Assembly (NCBI GenBank): GCA_020639215.1
Contig: JACKHA010000001.1
Location: 135,254-199,253, forward strand
DNA: 64,000 bases
Origin: Phycisphaeraceae bacterium
Lineage (GTDB): Bacteria; Planctomycetota; Phycisphaerae; Phycisphaerales; UBA1924
Direction of reading: 5' to 3'
This document shows, piece after piece, positions 61,214 through 64,000 of this stretch (its first letter is position 1; each line of letters starts with the position of its first letter). The position numbers were made by a program, and so were the translations under genes. Under the pieces are notes generated by a model, which saw only the letters and a list, made by a program, of their open reading frames with translations, had not been told where the DNA came from and searched no databases.

Positions 61214-61873
61214 ATGGACCACCCCCGCTCCCGCATCCGCACGATCGTCCTGCTGGGCTGCGGCCTGCCCCTGGCGGCGGCCTCGATGGGCATGGCCCCC
61301 GAGCCCGACCCGATCCCGCGCCGCTGGGAGCTCGAACTCGATCTGGGCTCGCTCCGGGCGATCACCCTCGTGACCGACGATCGCGGCACGCAGGACCCGG
61401 GCGACGACCTGACCGGCGACTTCCTGTACCTGACGTACCGGGTGACCAACTACACGGGGCGCGACCTGTTCTTCGCCCCGACGTTCACGCTGGCCAACGA
61501 CGCGGGGCAGATCCTGCGATCCGGCCAGGGGGTCTCGCCCGACACCACGCAGCGCCTGCTCGGGATGCTCAACCGCCCCTTCCTCGAGAGCGAGTTCGAG
61601 GCCCTCGGCGTGCTGCACCAGGGCCCGGAGAACGCCAAGGACGTTGTGGTCCTCTGGCCGCTGCACGACCGGACGATCGACGAGGCGGTGGTGTACGCGG
61701 CCGGGTTCAGCGGCGAGGCCAAGTCGTACCAGACGCTGGACCCCGAATCGGGCGAGTACCGCCTCGAGACGCTGCGCAAGACCCTGATGATGCGGTACTC
61801 GATCCCGGGCGAGATCGACCCGAGCGTGCCGTACCCGTTCGATGTGGCCGAGGAGCGGTGGGTGATGCGCTGA
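61214..61873 (+). CDS. Exported protein of unknown function
   Basis: The 219-residue product starts with a signal-like segment (RTIVLLGCGLPLAAASMGMA). The rest is beta-rich: WELELDLGSLRAITLVTDD, FLYLTYRVTNYTGRDLFFAP, and SGEYRLETLRKTLMMRYSIP. It might be an immunoglobulin-like or DUF4352-type fold (the YRVTNYTGRDL piece is the best hint), but this is not secure. LGCG is close to a lipobox but lies in the middle of the hydrophobic segment. A good promoter lies upstream and a palindromic repeat downstream. Confidence 0.72.
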   Translation: MDHPRSRIRTIVLLGCGLPLAAASMGMAPEPDPIPRRWELELDLGSLRAITLVTDDRGTQDPGDDLTGDFLYLTYRVTNYTGRDLFFAPTFTLANDAGQILRSGQGVSPDTTQRLLGMLNRPFLESEFEALGVLHQGPENAKDVVVLWPLHDRTIDEAVVYAAGFSGEAKSYQTLDPESGEYRLETLRKTLMMRYSIPGEIDPSVPYPFDVAEERWVMR

Positions 61874-61944
61874 GACGGGTGGGGCGCGGGGTGGGCGACG
61901 CCCGCTGAGCACGCGCCGCCCTCGGACGCAAGAGCGCACGCAAA

Positions 61945-61974
61945 CATGCCTGTGCCGAGGCACAGGCATGCCAC
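61945..61974. repeat. Palindromic repeat of the CATGCCAC type
   Basis: CATGCCTGTGCC and GGCACAGGCATG pair perfectly around GA and are followed by CCAC. It is the same family as the right half of the element at 34219-34308, which ends CAAGCATGCCAC. It lies between two convergent genes and can serve as their terminator. Confidence 0.75.
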
Positions 61975-61998
61975 ACCATCACAACAACGTTCCGCTGT

Positions 61999-62382
61999 TC
62001 ACTCGCCTTTGGAGCAGGGCTTCATCGCGTCGGCAACGAAACGGGCGGCTCCGGTCACGAGGCAGACCAGCGCGATGTCGCTGGCGATGGAGCCGACCAG
62101 CCGGATCATCGGCGTGAGCACCTGCACGGTGAAAAGCCCCGCAACGAAACCGATGCAGGATCCGATGACGAACAACGCGACGGCCAGCACCATCAGCAGC
62201 GCCGGCGGCGTGCCGGTCACGAACTTGGTCGCGAAGCCGAACGGGTTGCCGGGCGGGCGGGGCTGGTAGCCCTGGGGCGGCGCGCCGTAGCCCTGCTGTG
62301 GGGGCGCCTGATACGGCGCGGGGCCGGGCTGGGGCGGCGGCTGGGATGGCGGCTGGTTGCTGGGCTGGCCTTGCTCGGACAT
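61999..62382 (-). CDS. Small membrane protein with Pro/Gln-rich N-terminus
   Basis: The 127-residue product has an N-terminal Pro/Gln/Gly-rich stretch (PPSQPPPQPGPAPYQAPPQQ and beyond) up to about residue 45. Two hydrophobic helices follow (about 60-85 and 93-118), and it ends KPCSKGE. The layout is common in small membrane proteins with a cytoplasmic sticky tail. The function is unknown. Confidence 0.7.
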   Translation of the reverse strand: MSEQGQPSNQPPSQPPPQPGPAPYQAPPQQGYGAPPQGYQPRPPGNPFGFATKFVTGTPPALLMVLAVALFVIGSCIGFVAGLFTVQVLTPMIRLVGSIASDIALVCLVTGAARFVADAMKPCSKGE

Positions 62383-62576
62383 CGAGGCTTCCTCCCGTTG
62401 GCGGCCGCCCAGGGCGGCACGGCCGCGATCGTCCCGCGCCCAAGACGCGGACTTCGAGTGTACCAGTATCGGCACAACCGACATCCCGTCCACATCGCGT
62501 TGGGGGGGGGGGCGCCCACAACCCGATCGCCACGCGGCTCGTCCCGACGCGGCGGCTGCTTTGGACGGGAACCGAC

Positions 62577-63197
62577 CTAGGCCTCGAGTTCGCTCTTCAA
62601 CACGCCCAGGCGCTCCTTCCACCACGCCTTGACCGCCTCGGCCGCCTTGGCGTCGGGCAGCTTGTTGTGCTGCACCTGGACCGAGCTCCTGGGCAGCCCG
62701 TCCTTGCCGGCGGGCTTCTCGTAGAGGTTCACCTCGACGGACGTGCCCGCCTCGCCCCGGACGCCGGTGCCCGAGTTCCACGTGATCCGCACGCTCTTGC
62801 TCGGCGTGGCCTTGCGGACGGCCAGGTCCGCGTCGAGCCATCGTCCCCGCCCGCGCGCGGTGGCGAACGCGGCGAAGGCCTTCTCGACCGGAACGGCGAT
62901 GGTCTTCGAGCCGCTGACCGAGAAGCCGTCGGGCTTCTCGTGCCTGGCGCGGCGGCCCGTGGCCTGCTCGTAGCCGACGGTGACCATCTGGGCCCACCAG
63001 GGCTCGATCCTCTCGTTTTCGCTGAGGTGCTCGGCGATCTGCTTGTGGGTCAGATCGGCGGCCCCGGCCTTGCTCAATCGGGCGACCCAGGCGGCCCAGT
63101 CGCGCCCCGTCGCCTTCTTGACGGCGGCGTCGGAAACCTTGGTCGAGAGGGCAACATCGACGCTCTTGGTCGTGGCCTTGGCGGCGGGCTTGGGCAT
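62577..63197 (-). CDS. DUF4287 / SRPBCC domain protein
   Basis: The ATG at 63197 gives a 206-residue cytoplasmic protein. Residues about 15-85 are a DUF4287 helical domain (KKATGRDWAAWVARLSKAGA, then LTHKQIAEHLSENE, then WWAQMVTVGYEQATGRR). The remaining part is an SRPBCC (START/Bet v 1-like) domain with KTIAVPVEKAFAAFATARGR, RWLDADLAVRKATP and SSVQVQHNKLPDAKAAEAVK. This fusion is a known, widely spread family; it is thought to bind a small hydrophobic ligand, but no ligand is established. Confidence 0.9.
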   Translation of the reverse strand: MPKPAAKATTKSVDVALSTKVSDAAVKKATGRDWAAWVARLSKAGAADLTHKQIAEHLSENERIEPWWAQMVTVGYEQATGRRARHEKPDGFSVSGSKTIAVPVEKAFAAFATARGRGRWLDADLAVRKATPSKSVRITWNSGTGVRGEAGTSVEVNLYEKPAGKDGLPRSSVQVQHNKLPDAKAAEAVKAWWKERLGVLKSELEA

Positions 63198-63240
63198 CCC
63201 GCCATTGTCCGGCGGATCGACGCGGGCCGCAAGCCGCATC

Positions 63241-63257
63241 GAGCGCCTTCGGCGCTC
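63241..63257. terminator. UUCG-type hairpin
   Basis: GAGCGCC-TTC-GGCGCTC folds into a stem closed by a cUUCGg loop in the plus-strand sense. It lies in the 157-base gap between two minus-strand genes, 98 bases after the stop of the GNAT gene at 63355. There is no T-run. Confidence 0.35.
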
Positions 63258-63354
63258 CGCACGCCGCCACCTTGGTCGAGGGATGCTCCCGTCGCGGTGG
63301 TGCGGTTCGGAGCACTCAACCGGCGAAGCACACTCCGGGCGGCGCCTCGTTTCC

Positions 63355-63975
63355 TCAGGGCGGCGAGTTCGCCGTGCCGACGCTTCGCTCGTACCGATCG
63401 ATCCGCCCGTCGTCCGGATCCTCGATCGTCGCGACGAGTCGGAAGGCGTTCTTGAGCAGCACCCCGGCGGAGGCCGGATCGCCCGCGAGCGTGTGGGCCC
63501 GGAACGCGCGGACGCGGGGGTCGGCCGCGGCCCATTCGAGCATGGCGGCGACGCCCTCGCTGGCGATGCCGCGCCGGTGGAATGAGTCCACGACGCTGTA
63601 GCCGATCTCGACCACGCCGTCGGCATCGGAGCCGGGCGCCCCCGGCGGGCCCTTGAAGCCGATCGTGCCCACGAGCGTGGGCACGGGCGTCTCGGGTCCT
63701 GCTCCGACCGTTCCCGCCGATTCAGCACCCGGCCTCCACAGCACGAACCACGCCCGCCAGAACACCTCGTCCGGCTGCTCGCGCATCTTGCCCAGCATCC
63801 AGTCGACCGGCCCGGCTTCCCAATGGAGCGGGGGCCAGTCGGTCGGGACGACGCAGCCCAGGGCCGCGGCGAGCGCGGCGGACGGACCGATCGAGGCGCC
63901 CAGTTCGTCCGGCGTCCCGGCCCGGAGCTCGAGACGGCATGTGCGAACCACGGGCTGTCCTGGCGCATCCGGCAC
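63355..63975 (-). CDS. RimJ-like GNAT acetyltransferase
   Basis: A GTG at 63975 gives a 206-residue product that begins MPDAPGQPVVRTCRLELRAG, as do RimJ/RimL-type GNATs. The acetyl-CoA region is VVEIGYSVVDSFHRRGIASE followed by GVAAMLEWAAADP. HTLAGDPASAGVLLKNAFR then carries the conserved Asn-x-x-Ser/Ala piece of motif B, with D in place of N. These enzymes acetylate N-terminal or side-chain amines; the substrate is unknown. The upstream region is cut by the window edge. Confidence 0.85.
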   Translation of the reverse strand: MPDAPGQPVVRTCRLELRAGTPDELGASIGPSAALAAALGCVVPTDWPPLHWEAGPVDWMLGKMREQPDEVFWRAWFVLWRPGAESAGTVGAGPETPVPTLVGTIGFKGPPGAPGSDADGVVEIGYSVVDSFHRRGIASEGVAAMLEWAAADPRVRAFRAHTLAGDPASAGVLLKNAFRLVATIEDPDDGRIDRYERSVGTANSPP

Positions 63976-64000
63976 GACGCGATGGTACCGACACGACGCG

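Noticed and set aside
62502..62512. Run of eleven G as a G-quadruplex or phase-variable tract
   Set aside because: It is a single run in a non-coding gap, not four separate runs, and no start codon or promoter box lies next to it in a way that would allow switching.
1..64000. tRNA, rRNA, tmRNA or other standard RNA genes
   Set aside because: I looked for T-loop-like words and for known ribosomal RNA text in the gaps between genes and saw none. A covariance search would be needed to exclude small RNAs.

Overview
This window is a very GC-rich, gene-dense stretch of a bacterial chromosome. The best taxonomic reading is a planctomycete of the class Phycisphaerae. Two secreted proteins (36453-38288, 38357-39193) end in tandem NDDFF-containing modules that stop in Gly-Cys. 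I know this tail as the GC-type dockerin-like tail of Phycisphaerales. A PEP-CTERM-type protein lies at 5134-5760, and there are many paralogous zinc-ribbon and exported proteins with no familiar function. A heptosyltransferase-like GT9 enzyme, a lipid A acyltransferase-like enzyme and Tol/Exb proteins imply a Gram-negative-type envelope.

Layout. 1-3.5 kb (minus strand): an edge fragment, a lipoprotein and glutaminyl-tRNA synthetase, whose gene carries an in-frame palindromic insertion. 3.6-7.5 kb (plus): a Tat-exported Gfo/Idh/MocA oxidoreductase, a PEP-CTERM protein and an AbgT transporter with a perfect inverted repeat over its start region. 7.5-10.8 kb (minus): two tandem zinc-ribbon membrane proteins and a TlpA-like thioredoxin. 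11-18 kb: a DUF3754 membrane protein, a degenerate GxxExxY protein, FabF, a META lipoprotein, an Eis-like acetyltransferase and a FIST sensor protein. 18-23.2 kb (minus): a repeat-rich secreted protein, a TPR protein, an SPFH-SHOCT protein and a small conserved protein. 23.5-28.7 kb (plus): two tandem 850-residue proteins, each with two zinc ribbons. 28.8-31.8 kb (minus): pyrD and asnB. 32.2-34.2 kb (plus): an HTH-membrane protein and a GT9 glycosyltransferase. 34.3-36.2 kb (minus): rpsP-trmD-rplS with no rimM. 36.4-39.2 kb: two GC-tail exported proteins ending at a good terminator.

The most interesting block is 39.3-52.1 kb (plus). A BlaI-type repressor has two palindromes around its own -10 box. 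Its stop overlaps the start of a BlaR1-like M56 metallopeptidase whose usual beta-lactam sensor is replaced by a long coiled coil and a Cys-rich tail. Next come a TPR protein, TolQ/ExbB, TolR/ExbD and a 1307-residue protein. That last protein joins a TolB-like PD40 region to a TolA/TonB-type transmembrane helix with an S-x3-H motif, then a long linker and a carboxypeptidase-regulatory-like domain. I read this as a rearranged Tol-type envelope machine without a separate TolA, TolB or Pal here, possibly under control of a proteolytic stress switch.

The right end (52-64 kb) holds an LpxL-like acyltransferase, membrane and exported proteins, a protein arginine kinase McsB without McsA or ClpC next to it, DnaA without dnaN next to it, two GNAT proteins and a DUF4287/SRPBCC protein. 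Several families of palindromic repeats sit in intergenic gaps, one is inside glnS, and one overlaps the possible start of pyrD. I found no tRNA, rRNA, CRISPR array, insertion sequence or prophage gene.
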